A DNA stretch of 64,000 bases, from assembly GCF_937616625.2 (NCBI RefSeq), contig NC_065570.1, forward strand, positions 68,351,665 to 68,415,664, read 5' to 3'. Position 1 is the stretch's first letter; each line of letters opens with the position of its first letter. The notes below the pieces were generated by a model. It saw nothing but the letters and a program-made list of their open reading frames with translations, made no database searches and was not told the DNA's origin. Shown here in pieces: positions 10,196-22,916 of this stretch. Source of the DNA: Mercurialis annua (lineage: Eukaryota; Streptophyta; Magnoliopsida; Malpighiales; Euphorbiaceae). The translations under genes and the position numbers were made by a program.

Positions 10196-11865
10196 TGGTA
10201 CTTCAGAATTCAATTCTTCATGCATTTGTCTAGAAGAACCTTATGTTCTTTTCGGTGTTTCTGTTGTTTTTAAGCTTCTTTTCTGCAAGTTATATGTAAT
10301 TATAAGTCATCAGCCTTTAAACTATGTGCTATGTTGCACGGAAAATTCCAGAGTAATACATTTTGGTGTTCCTTTTAAACTCCAAAACTCTATTATTTAT
10401 AACCTATTCTTGTTAAAATACATTGTTTTGCCGTCCTGTTTCAGTTTCCATGCTACTTTGTGTGAAACTCGCATATTTGATGTCTTTCTGATTCATGTAT
10501 ATAGTTTATAGTCTTCAAAAGTAGAAGCAATGTATGAAAATTCCTAAATTTAATTTTGCTATATGATCCAGAATTTTTAGAGTTTAGGCATCATAACTTG
10601 GTGTATAAGCGGTAAATCGCCGAGCAACCGAGACAATTGGGGGACTGGATGGTAACATGAAATAAGAACAAAAGAGAAAGAACGTCGAACGGGGTGTTCG
10701 GCCATTCACTCCGATACTCAAGTCAATATAGGTAGGGAAAGAAGAAAGAAGAGAAAAAACAATATTCAATGTAAGAAAAAGAGTGTAATATAGGATTTTA
10801 CCTTAAAGATATATATGAGGTTCATGGCCTGTGTTGCTTTTCACCAATCCCTATAGTGATTGTCTAGAAATTAACTTCCAAGAATATATACTTTCTGGAC
10901 AGAAAGTAGTTTAATATGAACCAGGTGAGGCTTCACTCTCCTTCAAAAACAACTTCCTCTTTATGCTTTCTCTCTCTCTCTCTCTCTTTCTGTCTGCTGA
11001 TATCAACACCATTTATCAAGCAAATCAAACCATTTAAAATCAATAATGCGGCAATCACTTCCTGTTTTAGAGTTGGGACTTTAGTGTGTTTTTGAATTCA
11101 GATTTGGATCTCGTCTCGAAACAAAAAACAACCTGCTTGAGGTCCTTTCGCTGTGAACCCCATTGTTTGTAATTTTAGTTTTAGTTTTATTAATATTTTA
11201 TGTTTGTTCAATTGTATTTTGATCCAGAAAATGTACTTATTTATTTTATTGATTGATTTACTAATTTTTGATGGTTTTGTAGGACAATGATGGTGCTGGC
11301 AGTAGCGGTATTGGCGACGCCCAGTTAGATAAGCACAAAAGGATTTATGCAGAAAGAATTGACATTAGTGACTGCAAACAGTTTGGTTCGGTTAATAAAT
11401 GATAGGATGTTATGGAAGCAAGACCTTCTGGTGGTGGTTATATTGGTAGCAGTACAAGCAGTTCAGAGAACGTTTACTCTTTTTATTGCAGTCGAAAAAA
11501 TCACAGAAATTCTCTATGTCGTTCAGCTCTCTTATTCTTTCTGCAATAGTGAGATTTTCTTTTAACTTATTTTCTTTTATATTTTTTGGGTTTGTTTTTT
11601 ATTTTAAAATGGAAGTGAGCAGTAGGGATTTGTGTATCGATGTTGTGCTCTTTTATAGCCAGTACTTTTTGTTACGTCTACTAAATTTTGCAGCCTGTTA
11701 TGAGGACAAGGATGACTTTTGCTCAAAAACTCCAGTTACAAATTGCCTTTGAAGCATCCAAGTTACATCAATTATGTAAGAATCTTAATTGTGATGACAG
11801 TCTTGCTATGTAAATGTTCATTCTTTCTTCTAATTTTCAACATTTTTGCATTTCCTTTTGTATAG
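10196..11865. other. NLR 3' flank with LTR-like remnant and exon-like stretch
   Basis: There is no supported gene. The segment 10640-10735 contains 'gtgttcggccattcactccgatactcaagtca', wording common in plant LTR-retrotransposon LTRs, so it is probably an old LTR fragment. A (TC)n run lies at about 10967-10988. An open stretch after a possible 3' splice site at 11282 reads LDKHKRIYAERIDISDCKQF, which I do not recognise. Confidence 0.35.
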
Positions 11866-12125
11866 AGCTTCACAAGAAGAAGATTTGCGAGGCTGTTACA
11901 ATCGTTGAGACTCCTCCTACGGTGATTATTGGAGTTGTCGGATATGTTAGGACACCATGTGGTCTCCATTCTTTGAACACTGTTAGAGCGAGAAGCTGAA
12001 GAGAAGGTTCCTTTCACTAAGTACTCAAATTAGTTTGAGACTGAAGAGAGAAAGAAGAGTGTCCAAGCACAGCTTGAGAAAATAAAGAAATATGCAATTG
12101 TTAGTTGTGTCTTAACTTTTCAGGT
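11866..12125 (+). pseudogene. Ribosomal protein uL3 (RPL3) pseudogene fragment
   Basis: The translation [18 protein letters not shown], followed by [18 protein letters not shown], matches a conserved internal block of eukaryotic 60S protein uL3. After a frame change, VQAQLEKIKKYAIV matches the next conserved block. The fragment is preceded by an intron-like acceptor (tatag at about 11861-11865). It may contain a short retained intron before 12122, so it could be a decayed genomic duplicate rather than a processed copy. The N-terminal third and C-terminal half of uL3 are missing, and the tryptophan-rich segment after LNTV is frameshifted. It cannot make a functional ribosomal protein. Confidence 0.75.
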
Positions 12126-13326
12126 TGTTAGGGCGTCGAGACTTATCTAGAAGGGAAGAGATTTAACATCAGCACACGGGAAGCAACTCTGATACCTTGT
12201 GGTACTCTTCAGGTCTGTTGTTAAGTTTATTTAAATGCCCATTTAATCTTTTCGAATTGTTAGGGAATAATGTGAAAATTTGGTGACCAACAATAGATGC
12301 TATTACGACTAATTAGTGTTCTGGTTGGTCTGATATAATTTTGATATCATCACTAGATTATTATGTCTTTGGTCCATAAGGATGCTCGTACACACAGTTA
12401 GAGGCACACTCACGCCCATGCCTATTTATATCTCTGCATATCCATACTTATGCTTCGATACACTCCTCAAATTTTCATTCGACTACAAGACATATGGAGT
12501 ATAATGGTTTAGGAGTTTTATAGAAGTGATTATTGGTAAAAACTATGTTGGTCGAAGGGCAAATTGACAAGAACATGTGCAAATTCTATGATCTCTCCTA
12601 ATGTAAAAATCCATGAAGAAGGGTGTTGGTGCTGGATATGAGCAACTCTTTGGCTTTAAAATTTGGGTGCATGCTTTGATGTATATTTTCTTTTTGATCT
12701 TCAAAGGTGCTGCTATATTACTCAAAGCATAAAGAAAGGAACATCCTCACAAATACAGGGCCTGATGTGATAGGAACATCCTCCATGATCACTGAAAAAC
12801 CTGATAAGCTCAATGCCCATTGCGCTAAAGCATGCTATTTTGATTCAATTAGCTTTAACTTTACTAGTAGAAACAACATTAACATTTGATGTATTTTTTT
12901 TTTGAAACTAACATTTGATGTATTTAGTTGCACATGAGTTGGGCAATTTTGTTGCAATTTAATTTTTATCGGTGCTAAACAAATCATAGTAGCTTAAATA
13001 GTATTTCATCTTTTTGATTTCTTCTTTTCATTTATATCCATTTTTAAAAAAAATATCGGTCTAATTTCGATAAGTATGTTTCAATTGTAGCCAATTCGAC
13101 ATAAAATCTGTGAAACTATATTTTTCCAATTTTTTTTATATTTATAACCCATTTTTTTTTCAGCTGATACTTATTAAAGTTAAGCTGCAATGGATTGAAT
13201 TAAAAGATTTGGTCATAAATGAAAAAAATTGAAAAGTCTAGTCTTTATAAAAAAAAATATTACGATTGAAATGTAGTTATCGTAATAAGAGCCAAACTAA
13301 CGTTTATGAAAGGTTGAAATATAAAT
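12126..13326. other. No supported gene (12.1-13.3 kb)
   Basis: A short in-frame piece directly after the uL3 remnant reads YLEGKRFNISTREATLIPC (about 12138-12205). It ends at a possible splice donor and I cannot assign it. The remainder is AT-rich with no recognisable coding or RNA feature. Confidence 0.4.
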
Positions 13327-13675
13327 GAACAAAGGGTCAACGCGTCCTCTAAACTTGTGACACGGGGTCATCTAATCCAATTTATACTTTTTTGAGCAAG
13401 TAATCCCAAAACTCTTCATTTTTCGGTTAAATGACCCCATAATTGTATTTTTAAAACACGTAAAATACAAATCGGAGGTGAGAGATGCAAAAAAGTAATT
13501 AGATACTTCCGTAATTGTTGTGATATAATTATTCTAAATTCATTTTTGGAAATAAAAATATAAATTATGAGATTATTTGACCCAAAAATAAAGAGTTTTG
13601 GGGTTAGTTGCTCAATATAAATTGGGTTAGATGATCCTGTGTCACAAGTTCAGTGGAGGCGTTGACCCTTTGTTC
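13327..13675. mobile_element. MITE, family B copy 1 (GAACAAAGGGTCAACGC ends)
   Basis: The ends are inverted repeats GAACAAAGGGTCAACGC and GAACAAAGGGTCAACGCC. Homology continues about 100 bases inward (acttgtgacac, tgagcaa, aaaactcttcattttt). A second copy is at 59765-60112. The target duplication is not clear. Confidence 0.7.
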
Positions 13676-14023
13676 AAATACATATAATAAAAGTCAAAAA
13701 AATTTGCATTTTTAAATGATTAAACCAATAAAAATTAAATTTGATCAAATTGAGTTTCTTATTGTAATGTTTTTCTTTCATTTCATCACCCAGTCTTCCC
13801 CAATTACCAGTTATTTCAATCTGTCTTTTATTTTGATGAATTATTTTTCTTGAATATTAGTACAAAAAGAACTATTAAATTCCCTTAATTTACCTTAAGT
13901 AGAATGTTAAAATATTTTGAATTTAAAATCAACCCACTTTTATAAAATAAAGTAATTAAAGAAAGATAAACACACCCTAACATCAAAATTCCAATCGGAT
14001 ATCACAATCACGATCATAATCAC

Positions 14024-14581
14024 ATGTTCATGTATAAAAATAGTACGAATCAACCCCACCCACATGATCCCGCTCCTCTCCTTTTCAAACCCTCACAACC
14101 ACCGCTTATTCCCGCCTCCGGCCATGACTACCACCACCACCGCCAGAATCTCACCGCTTCTCTCCAGCAGATCATCCTAGCCGCTGCTTCTTGGCTACGT
14201 ATGCGTCGGAGCCGCTGTATATTCCTGCTCGTATGTTCGCCGATTCTCCTCCCCTTCGTCTGCTTTACTTTCCCTATTCTCTGCGCAGTAGAATTTTGCA
14301 TCCGGATTTGTCGGAGAAACATCAGAAGACGACGGAGAAGAAAAGATGAGAGTGGTGATTGGATTAGACGATGCGAAGAAGGATTGTGCGATTGCGATGA
14401 TGGAGATTTGGAAGAAGAAGAAGAAGAGGAAGTCGGATTGTTGCAGAGGTATTTGGATGATCAATTGAGACTCGTTGGATCTGTTGCTGTTGTTTATGAT
14501 TGTGCTGATTTTGATAATGATGATCATCAATTTGAAGATATTACTGATAATTTTAATTCTAAAACTCCTTTACTAGCTTAA
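14024..14581 (+). CDS. Small membrane protein with arginine-rich and acidic stretches, unrecognised
   Basis: This 185-residue protein has a proline- and histidine-rich N-terminus (about 1-45). A strongly hydrophobic segment follows (about 66-90, IFLLVCSPILLPFVCFTFP) with several cysteines, then a basic cluster RRNIRRRRRRK (about 98-108). After that comes an acidic run DDGDLEEEEEEE and a C-terminus ending KTPLLA. The positive-after-membrane pattern suggests one or two membrane helices with a cytosolic, highly charged tail. Codon usage and the purposeful segment order look like a real single-exon gene rather than chance. I recognise no catalytic motif or family. The start could be ATG 14024 or the second ATG six bases later. 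The nearest gene upstream is the NLR. Confidence 0.7.
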   Translation: MFMYKNSTNQPHPHDPAPLLFKPSQPPLIPASGHDYHHHRQNLTASLQQIILAAASWLRMRRSRCIFLLVCSPILLPFVCFTFPILCAVEFCIRICRRNIRRRRRRKDESGDWIRRCEEGLCDCDDGDLEEEEEEEVGLLQRYLDDQLRLVGSVAVVYDCADFDNDDHQFEDITDNFNSKTPLLA

Positions 14582-17120
14582 TTTTCTGTATATTACACTT
14601 TCTAATTCAATTTTAATTAAACTTGAGTTTGTCATTGTGGATTTAATTTCTTTATGGAAATTTGATTTAATTTTTGGTAGTTTTTACTGTTCATTATCAG
14701 GATCAAAAGTTGAAGAAAACAGAGCTTTGATGGTGTTCATCATCGATCAAAGTTCAAGTTAGATACTGTTCATCTAATCAAATAAGCAAGATTTTAATTA
14801 ATTAAAATTAAGAAAACGTTTAACAGGAATTTGATTGATCCACATATAATGAATTCAAATTTCATCAAAAAAACTGAAGCTTGGCAATGAATTATAGAGC
14901 TACAAGTGCATTTATTTTATTTTAACAAAAAAGTGAGCAGTATTTTTATTTTTTAATAAAATTATTCTTTTCTAATCTAAATCTATTTATTTATTATGAA
15001 TGAAAAAAGATTTTTTTCAAATTAAAATATTTTGTACTATCCTTATCAAATGTTGCTCTAACGATAACATCACTATTTAATAAAATTTTAATTTGTAAAT
15101 TACTTTATACTATTCTTTGGGAAGGCTTTTTATGATTACTTTTCATAAAATAGCCATTACTTTGTATATTTATCACTACTAATTAAATAATCATTATTTT
15201 TATCAAATGGTTAAGAATGGAGATTTTTCCACTTCAAAAATAACGACTTGTTACGTTTCTCCCCTCAGTCACGACCAGATCTTATAGATCATGATTTGTG
15301 TTAGAGAATGAAAGTGCTTGCTTCGAAACCCATAACAAACCAACAACAACCAACTTATGTCGATAATCAATTACAATACGTATGCAATAGTATCTAACCT
15401 AAATCATTTAACAAATCTATCGCCGCCCGAGCTACAGTCTCAAATAGAGTGCAATATATAAACAACATGCATAACAGGATAAGCCGAGTACCAAAATATA
15501 ACATAAGATAACATCTATGAATCCAACATTTCTACATAATATAAATTCGAATTCATACATAAGTAGTTCAACGGGCAAAGCCGATTACAAACACAAAAAT
15601 GATGTTATTATGACCATTGCGATTCTAGGGTAAGAAATGTTTAACATTTACATACTTAATTTAAAGATACTTCTTCCGATAAGAATGAAATTCAGAAGTG
15701 ACTTAAAAAAAAACATGATCCTCATTAATTTCCTAAAATGAGGGAAAATCAATAAAATTAGTTAAAACTGAGTGAGTTCAAATCATCACGATTAAGTAAT
15801 ATATAGGTCAAAACCTATTAATTTGAATAATATCATTTTATAGAAACAACTGGAACTCTAAATCACAATCTAATACTAATATCATCTTATAGAAACAACT
15901 GGAACTCTAAATCACAATCTGATACTAATATCAATATCAAAAATCATAATATCCAAAAATCACGTTCCAGGAGAATGTAGGTTGACCAGGATTCGCCCGA
16001 CTACCTTTTAGACCATAATCGTATGTGAGTCTTGAGGATGTGGCTCGACCAAAACATCATTATTCCCTACACTATATAGCTTAACTAGAAAATCCACAAT
16101 CCCATTAAATTCTACAGCTCATATCACATATTTAAACTTAATCAATATCGATGCGCATACAATTCTATTGTTGATGAATAAGTAGCATGTTCTAATATAA
16201 CCATACCGATATAGAAAACTATTTCGAAATTGAAGTATATAAAACAATCTATAATTTAAAACAATACAAATTATTTAATAATTAAAAGTAATGATCTAAG
16301 CTCACATATTAATGATCTAAGCTCACATTTGTTCTGATACCGAGACTCACAAAATCGAAGGATATGTAAATAATCACAAATTACTATACGAACTAACATA
16401 ATGAAAATGACCAATCCTAACTTTATACTAATTACTTTTATATGCAACATCACATTAATAATTGTTTTTGGTAAAACCATCCGGTTTCTAAAGTTTCGCC
16501 CTGACTAATCCGGATCCGACCCGCGTTGTGTAACTGACATGGTGAGTGAGTCTACCAGTAGAAATTTTCTGTATCCACACGAACCCGAGACTTTGCTTAA
16601 GCGATAACAAACCGCTTACCGCTTGGACCAAACTCCATTGGTATCACATTAATAACTTAGTTCAACTTTACCATCCACATATCGTAATTCACATAAGTCG
16701 ATCAAGATCACTTTCGGTAAAAATATTGATTATGCTCCAATCTTTCAAAATCTAAAAATTCCAGATATAAATAGTATTCAAAAAGTAATCTAAACCAAGC
16801 ATGTATTATGTATAATGATTTAAAAACTACAAACCTGAATGTCAGTTGAGTCATGGTTCAAGGTTCGACCACACGATACACGATTACTCAACATCAGAAA
16901 TATAAATACAATTCCATTCTCTATTAACAATTCCAACAAAAGTAAAAAAATTAAAAGTATCCGAGTTTTTTGTCATTTTTATATGGAAATTGTTTGTTAA
17001 TTAATGACGACTAATTGACATGCTCATAACTTCTGTACATAAAAAGATCTATTAAATTGAAAACGGATAGTGTAAACACATATTAATGTTAATAGACACT
17101 GGAAGTAACCAACCTATCAA
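14582..17120. other. Gene-poor interval (14.6-17.1 kb)
   Basis: I see no supported gene. From about 15240 to 16870 the base composition is less AT-rich and the text resembles a decayed retroelement, but no domain or paired LTR is visible. A 49-base tandem duplication is listed separately at 15831-15928. Confidence 0.4.
15831..15928. repeat. 49-base tandem duplication
   Basis: Two adjacent copies of a 49-base unit start TATCATYTTATAGAAACAAC and differ at only a few positions (copy 1 15831-15879, copy 2 15880-15928). Confidence 0.8.
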
Positions 17121-17480
17121 CATATATCATTTTAGTGACCAAATTTTATTTTATTTTATTTTGGTCTCTAAAATTTAATTTCTTTTCAATTGAGTTACTA
17201 AATTTTAATTTTATTTCAACGTGGGATTTTCCGACAAAGATGCATATGTAGCAGCCGAATTTTATTTTTTGCCTAGAAACTAGACATCTATACATAATTT
17301 AGTTAAAAAACTCATTGAATTGAAATTATGCATAATTGACAAATTTTTAAGTAAAAAACGATTGTCAAATGGTAAATTTCGACTGTCATGTTATTATTTA
17401 TCGAAAAATCTTTTATTGAATAAAATTAAAGTTCAGTAACAAAAATAAAAATAAAATAAAATTCGGTTATCAAAACAGAA
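17121..17480. repeat. MITE-like inverted repeat upstream of the first NPF gene
   Basis: The left arm (tagtgaccaaattttatttt ... gagttactaaattttaatt) reappears inverted as 'aaaattaaagttcagtaac ... aaaataaaattcggttatc'. Edges are approximate and no target duplication was identified. Confidence 0.5.
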
Positions 17481-18145
17481 TATAACGATGTTTGGATATC
17501 TCTAGAGTCAATTATCAGACATATTGAACATATAAAAGTTTAAATATACAAGTGATTTCGATGGGTTAAGCAAAAATAGAAAAGTTTCCAACTATCAAAT
17601 AAAATAACCTAAAATTTGTTTCTTTTTAAAGATGGACAAATTCTATGTGGAGTTATTTGCTTCATTTTACTTTCAATGTGGCTTCTGGTTGTTCCTTTAG
17701 GTCTGCTAGACATGCATGTTGCATGTGTGGTCACCATGCTTGGCTTATTTCACATATACAGTCTTATTTTCTCCTTTACTCACCAAAGTTTACCTCTATA
17801 TCAAATTGGTATCATATCTTTAATTTGAATCAATTTAGTAACCAACCTTTTAATTTTTCAAATCAACTGAAGGTCACTTGTTCAATTCCACACACATTTT
17901 TTAATAATGTGGAAACCAGCGATATAGAAATTTGAATATCGTTAGGATAACTCACTTGATCAAACTATATCAATATGTCGACAAATTGATTAAAATAAAA
18001 GACATTTTTCCAATCAATATTATGATACAAAAGGTAAAGTTTGGTGACCAAACGGGTAAATAGCCCAACACATACAACTCTTTAAATTTCTTCTAGCATT
18101 TTCATTTCTCTTTATTTACTACAGATACTACAAACTCAATTAATA
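17481..18145 (+). other. 5' flank of the first NPF gene
   Basis: There is no supported coding region. Open frames at 17616-17935 look like chance in transposon-like sequence. The last ~60 bases before 18146 (ctctttatttactacagatac) are leader-like. Confidence 0.35.
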
Positions 18146-21100
18146 ATGGAAGACATAGTTGATGGATCAGTTGACTACAACGGCCGGCCTATCAACCGGT
18201 CAAGCTCCGGAGGATGGAGGTCGGCATCTTTCATTATAGGTAACCCAAAATCAAGAATCAAGTAATAATAATTAATAACACACACAAAAATAAACAATAA
18301 TCAAGATTTTAGTATTAAGTGAATCAATATAAATACTATATATAGAAAATTCTTCTCTGTTCTAACAAAAAAAATTAAATTTTGTATTTGATGTGATTAT
18401 GTACGTATATTGTTGCAGCTGTGGAGGTGGCGGAGAGGTTTGCTTATTTTGGGATATCTTGCAATCTGATAACCTACTTAACCACTTATCTTGGGCAATC
18501 CACCGCGACTGCGGCGGAGAACGTGAATATATGGTCAGGCACGTCCACCCTGTTGCCGCTTGTAGGAGCGGTTGTTGCTGATTCCTTTCTTGGACGCTAT
18601 TGCACTATTATTCTTGCTTCTTTTGTTTATATATTGGTTAGTATTTTATTTTCTTCAATCCTCAACTGATAGTTTTTCATTAATTATAAACACTGAATAA
18701 TTAAAGGTTAACGTTATAAAAATTCACAAACTTTTCTCGTTCTAATCACGCTGTTTAAAAATCGTCATTTTCATACACAAACTATCAATTTTTCTCAAAT
18801 TCATACTCCGTTCAAAATCCGGTGAAAATTGCTGAGTTGTCAACTGGATAGTGACATGTCATCACGAACCAGATAGTGACACGTCATCAATTTTTGCCGG
18901 ATTTTTGAACGGTGTATGGATTTGAGAAAATTTGATAGTTGTTATATAAAATTGACGATTTTTAAATGGCGTGATTAAGATTAGAAAATGTATAAAGTTG
19001 GTGAATTTTTATAACATTACGCCAATAAGTAATGATAATTTTCTGATCTTTGAACTTTAAAAATTTCATATAAAATGGAATTGATCAGCATGAGAGTTTT
19101 TTTTATATCATGCTGATTAATTAACTAATTTAGTTTTTGCATATTATATTTATTATACTTCATTAATTTATAACTTTGAAGATTCTATTTATTTTAACTT
19201 TTATAATGTATTTTATTTAATAATATTATGTTAATGATTAGTGTCTAAATTATGACTTTAAAATTTATATTATTATAGACAGTAAAACTCTTTTTTTATT
19301 AGAATTAAAATAAAATAAAATTTTATATTTAAAGTATAAAATATAGTATATAGAATGATGTAATATTACATCATTTTATATACTATATTTTATAAAATTA
19401 ACATGAGGAAATTGTGAAAAAAAAAAGGCCGATTACAAATACAATACTAATCATACAAGACAGGAAATGAGCTGCTGTAACATGAAGAAAATATTGTCAT
19501 AGTTTTCATATATAATCCTGAAATCAAGGGATAAAAATTGACAACTAAACTGAAAGTAGAAATAGAAGACAAAAAAAAGTTGAAAATATGGATTCAAATA
19601 TTTACAATATAAAGAAAACTGATAGTTTAGACAGAAATCTAAAATACTTTTAGTCAACAGGATTCTGGAAAAAATGGCATGAAACCAAAAGCAGGAAAAA
19701 ATTAGCAGTACTATTTAAAAATATCCGAACCCTAATACACCCATCTCTCTTTTACGTGACCAACTCTATAAATACGGATCAGCAAATTTATTATTTCTAA
19801 ACACTGCTATATACTTTCTGTTATAAAATTGAAGTTTAGATATTTTTAGTTACAAAATAAAATAAAACAAAGTAAACTTCAGATACATTAAGTAAAAATA
19901 GCTCCGATGTTGTTTGACCATGAACTGCCAATGCTGATACCATTATTCTTTGCAAATGCCTATAATAGGGACTCAGTTTATTGACACTGTCAGCTGCCTT
20001 AACCTCTCAAAACATTACCAAATGCAGGAATTCCGAAAACAAAACATCATGTGAACCTCCTCGGTACCAAGTAATGTTGTTCTTCCTCTCTTTATATTTA
20101 GTAGCAGTTGGTCAGGGTGGACACAAACCTAATGTTCAAGCTTTTGGAGCCGATCAATTTGATGGCAAACATCCCAAGGAAAAAATAGCAAAAAATTCAT
20201 TTTTCAATTGGTGGCTTTTTAGCTTATCTTTTGGCATTGCCTTCACGTTTATTGCTCTTGTGTACATTCAAGAAAATCTGAATTGGGTTCTTGGATTTGG
20301 TATTCCGTGTATTGCTTTGCTAGCTGCATTGCTTATTTTCTTGATTGGAAGCAGAACTTATAGGTATAGTGATAAGAAAAATATCAAGAATCCATTTACT
20401 TGTGCCGGTCATGTAATTAGTAGAGCCATCGGAAATTGTCGAAAAGCTTGGAAGAATTCTTCACGTATTGCTAGAGAGACGGAGGAGGGAGCTTTCTTAA
20501 TTGATCAATCTGAGCTTTTCAAGTAAGATTTTTATGCTTTAAATATATGAGTTTAATTGCGGCATATTGCGTAGATTATACTCATTATCCCTGGACTATC
20601 TTCTTTCTTTCAGAATCATCCTTAAACTTTAATTCGTACTCTAATTATTCTTAAATTTTTATTTAATAATTTAGTTGTCTTTAACTTGATTCTTTTTAAC
20701 TCCGTTAATTTTTTATGATGTTTTGTCTGATTTGACGATTCATTTGGTGACATGTCAGGTAGGAGATATCCTACTGAACTTATTAAAATCACAAAATTAC
20801 TATTGAATTCATTACAAGTTATCCAACGATACTGTGAATATTTTTGAGATTTTAATGGCTTTAATAAACGTTTTGAGATTTTAATGGCTTTTATAAAAAA
20901 ATTAAGATTTTATTTGGTTCAATAGGATACCATCTGGCTGACATATCATCAAATAGTATATCAAGTCATATAACACATCATTAAAAGTCTGAGTTAGAAA
21001 AAAAAAACTCACGGTAGACACAACCAAATTATTTCATAAAAATTTAGGAATAATTCGGATATAAATTAAAATTTAATGACGGTTTGAGAAGAGAAAAAAT

Positions 21101-21973
21101 AGTTCAAGGACATTTAGTAAAAATTATCCCACACAATTTAGAAACTTTTGCCTTGTTTACCAAATTTATGAAAAAAAATTCAATTTATATTTCTTAAGAT
21201 ATTTATATTATCTTTTCATTTTTAAAATTATTTTTTCAGAATTTCTATTCTTTTCATTATAGTATTCATTTATATAATATTAGATACTACATGAACTATC
21301 ATTAAAATACTATCTCTCTTTTAAATTAAGAGACACTATTTTCATTTTTTAAGTCCCAAGACGGTAATTTATTACTTGAATGCTTAATTGTCATGTATGC
21401 GTTCATTAATATTGGTTCAATGCATTGAAAATATATTACACAAAAGATACTAAAAGACAAAATTGCTACTATAATAAATGAGGATAAGTGTACTATTTTT
21501 TTTATAAATTTGCTCATTTTATTTTAATAAGTACAATTTTTTAAGACTTGTATTTGTCCTAAACTGTCTATTAATTTGGGACAGAGGGAGTTACTATAAT
21601 AAATAAAGATAAGTGTACTATTTTTTATAAATTTACTCATTTTATCTTAATAAATACTATTTTTTAATATTTTTATTTATCCTAAATTGTCTATCAATTT
21701 GAGACGAAGGGAGTAAGAAATTACTTATGTGACAATTGATGGGGTAATCAGACATGCCATATCTACAGCTATATATAATAAATCTTATTCGATTCTAAAT
21801 TATAAAAAAATTATTTCTTAGCTGAAATGATCAATTTAGTTGATCAATTTTAAAATTAGAGCATTGTTGTTCATTTTTGGTATAAATTGAAAAAATTAAA
21901 TCAAATTAAAAATTAACTGAACTGACTAGTTCAATTCATTTGGTTTAAAATATTTGAATTGAATGCACACCCC

Positions 21974-22039
<66 letters not shown>

Positions 22040-22916
22040 CGCACCAACAATTTAATGTCCTCAAATTTTGAAATATTCTGATCTCATTTTTATTTTTCTT
22101 CTTTTGGTGGGGTCAATAAGATTTGAGAACGAAGCACAAGTGCAAATAGGAGATGGTGCAATGAAAGATGAAGCAAGGGCATTATTGAGGCTTATTCCAA
22201 TATGGGTTACTAGTTTACCCTATGCAATTGTATTTGCACAAATCGGAACTTTCTTCACAAAGCAAGGACTCACAATGGACACCACATTTTTTCCAGGCTT
22301 CCAAATTCCGCCTGCTTCACTTCAATCCTTCGTCACCTTTCCAATTATTATTCTCATTCCAATTTACGACCGTATTTTCCTCCCTCTCGCAAGATTTTTA
22401 TCCGGAAATCGACATGGAATCACAATGCTCCAACGAGCCGGAACTGGGATGATTATTTCTACGTCTTCGATGGTAATCGCATCGCTGATCGAGCAAAAAA
22501 GGCTTAAAACCGCTCGAGATTACGGGTTGGTGGATCTTCCGAACACAAAGATTCCGATGAGTATATGGTGGCTAGTTCCTCAGTATGTGCTATGTGGTGT
22601 TTCAGATGTGTTTACAATTGTTGGCCTTCAGGAATTTTTCTATGATCAAGTTGGTGATGATTTAAGAAGTGTGGGGCTTTCACTGTTCTTCAGTGTGATG
22701 GGTGTTGGCCACTTTTTGAGTAGTTTTCTTGTGCGTGTCATTGATAGAGTCACAGATAGAGACGGGCTAGAGAGCTGGTTTTCGAACAATCTGAATAGGG
22801 CACATCTTGATTATTTCTATTGCCTGCTTGCTATACTTAATGCACTTGGATTCTTTGCTTTTCTGATTTTTGCTAGATTTTACATTTATAGGAGGGAAGG
22901 TGGTAGTTATATGTAA
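18146..22916 (+). CDS. NPF5: NRT1/PTR family (NPF5-type) transporter, gene 1 of a tandem pair
   Basis: Four exons join to 553 residues: 18146-18239, 18419-18636, 19969-20522 and 22121-22916. All joins keep frame and use GT-AG. NPF proteins are proton-coupled major-facilitator transporters with 12 membrane helices. They carry nitrate, peptides or hormones; Arabidopsis NPF5 members include tonoplast nitrate exporters. The N-terminus [10 protein letters not shown]...[13 protein letters not shown] is the family signature. The proton-coupling ExxER motif is present in helix 1 (E34, E37, R38). Later marks include [28 protein letters not shown] and [24 protein letters not shown]. Length is normal for the family and no break is seen. 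Introns 2 and 3 (1332 and 1598 bp) carry MITEs and a (TA)n tract. Substrate cannot be told from sequence. Confidence 0.93.
18705..19023. mobile_element. Mutator-like MITE in intron 2 of NPF gene 1, family C
   Basis: The inverted ends share 'gttataaaaattcac' and a central 'gacacgtcatca' region. The flanks AATAATTAA (18696-18704) and AATAAGTAA (19024-19032) match at 8 of 9. It is the same family as 29001-29308 in the paralog. Confidence 0.7.
20567..21135. repeat. MITE-like inverted repeat in intron 3 of NPF gene 1
   Basis: The left arm 'tgcgtagattatactcatta ... ggactatcttctttcttt' has an imperfect inverted partner ending 'aaattatcccacaca' at about 21135. Edges are approximate. Confidence 0.55.
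21311..21717. repeat. Stowaway-like element with its right half tandemly duplicated
   Basis: The left end 'tactatctctcttttaaatt' is inverted relative to the right end 'gggacagagggagt'. The right portion is present twice with a 125-base period (21468-21592 and 21593-21717), both copies ending in a GGGAGT-type terminus. The second copy has diverged at several positions. Confidence 0.6.
21978..22028. repeat. (TA)n microsatellite followed by (TG)n
   Basis: About 25 uninterrupted TA units are followed by four to five TG units. It lies in intron 3 of NPF gene 1, about 90 bases before the 3' splice site of the last exon. Confidence 0.97.

Noticed and set aside
10016..10511. Open frames overlapping the 3' end of the NLR gene
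   Set aside because: They are out of frame with the LRR coding sequence and run into its 3' flank without recognisable content.
22068..22120. In-frame ATG upstream of the last NPF gene 1 exon
   Set aside because: It lies in intron 3; the acceptor at 22119-22120 joins exon 3 in the same phase as in the paralog.
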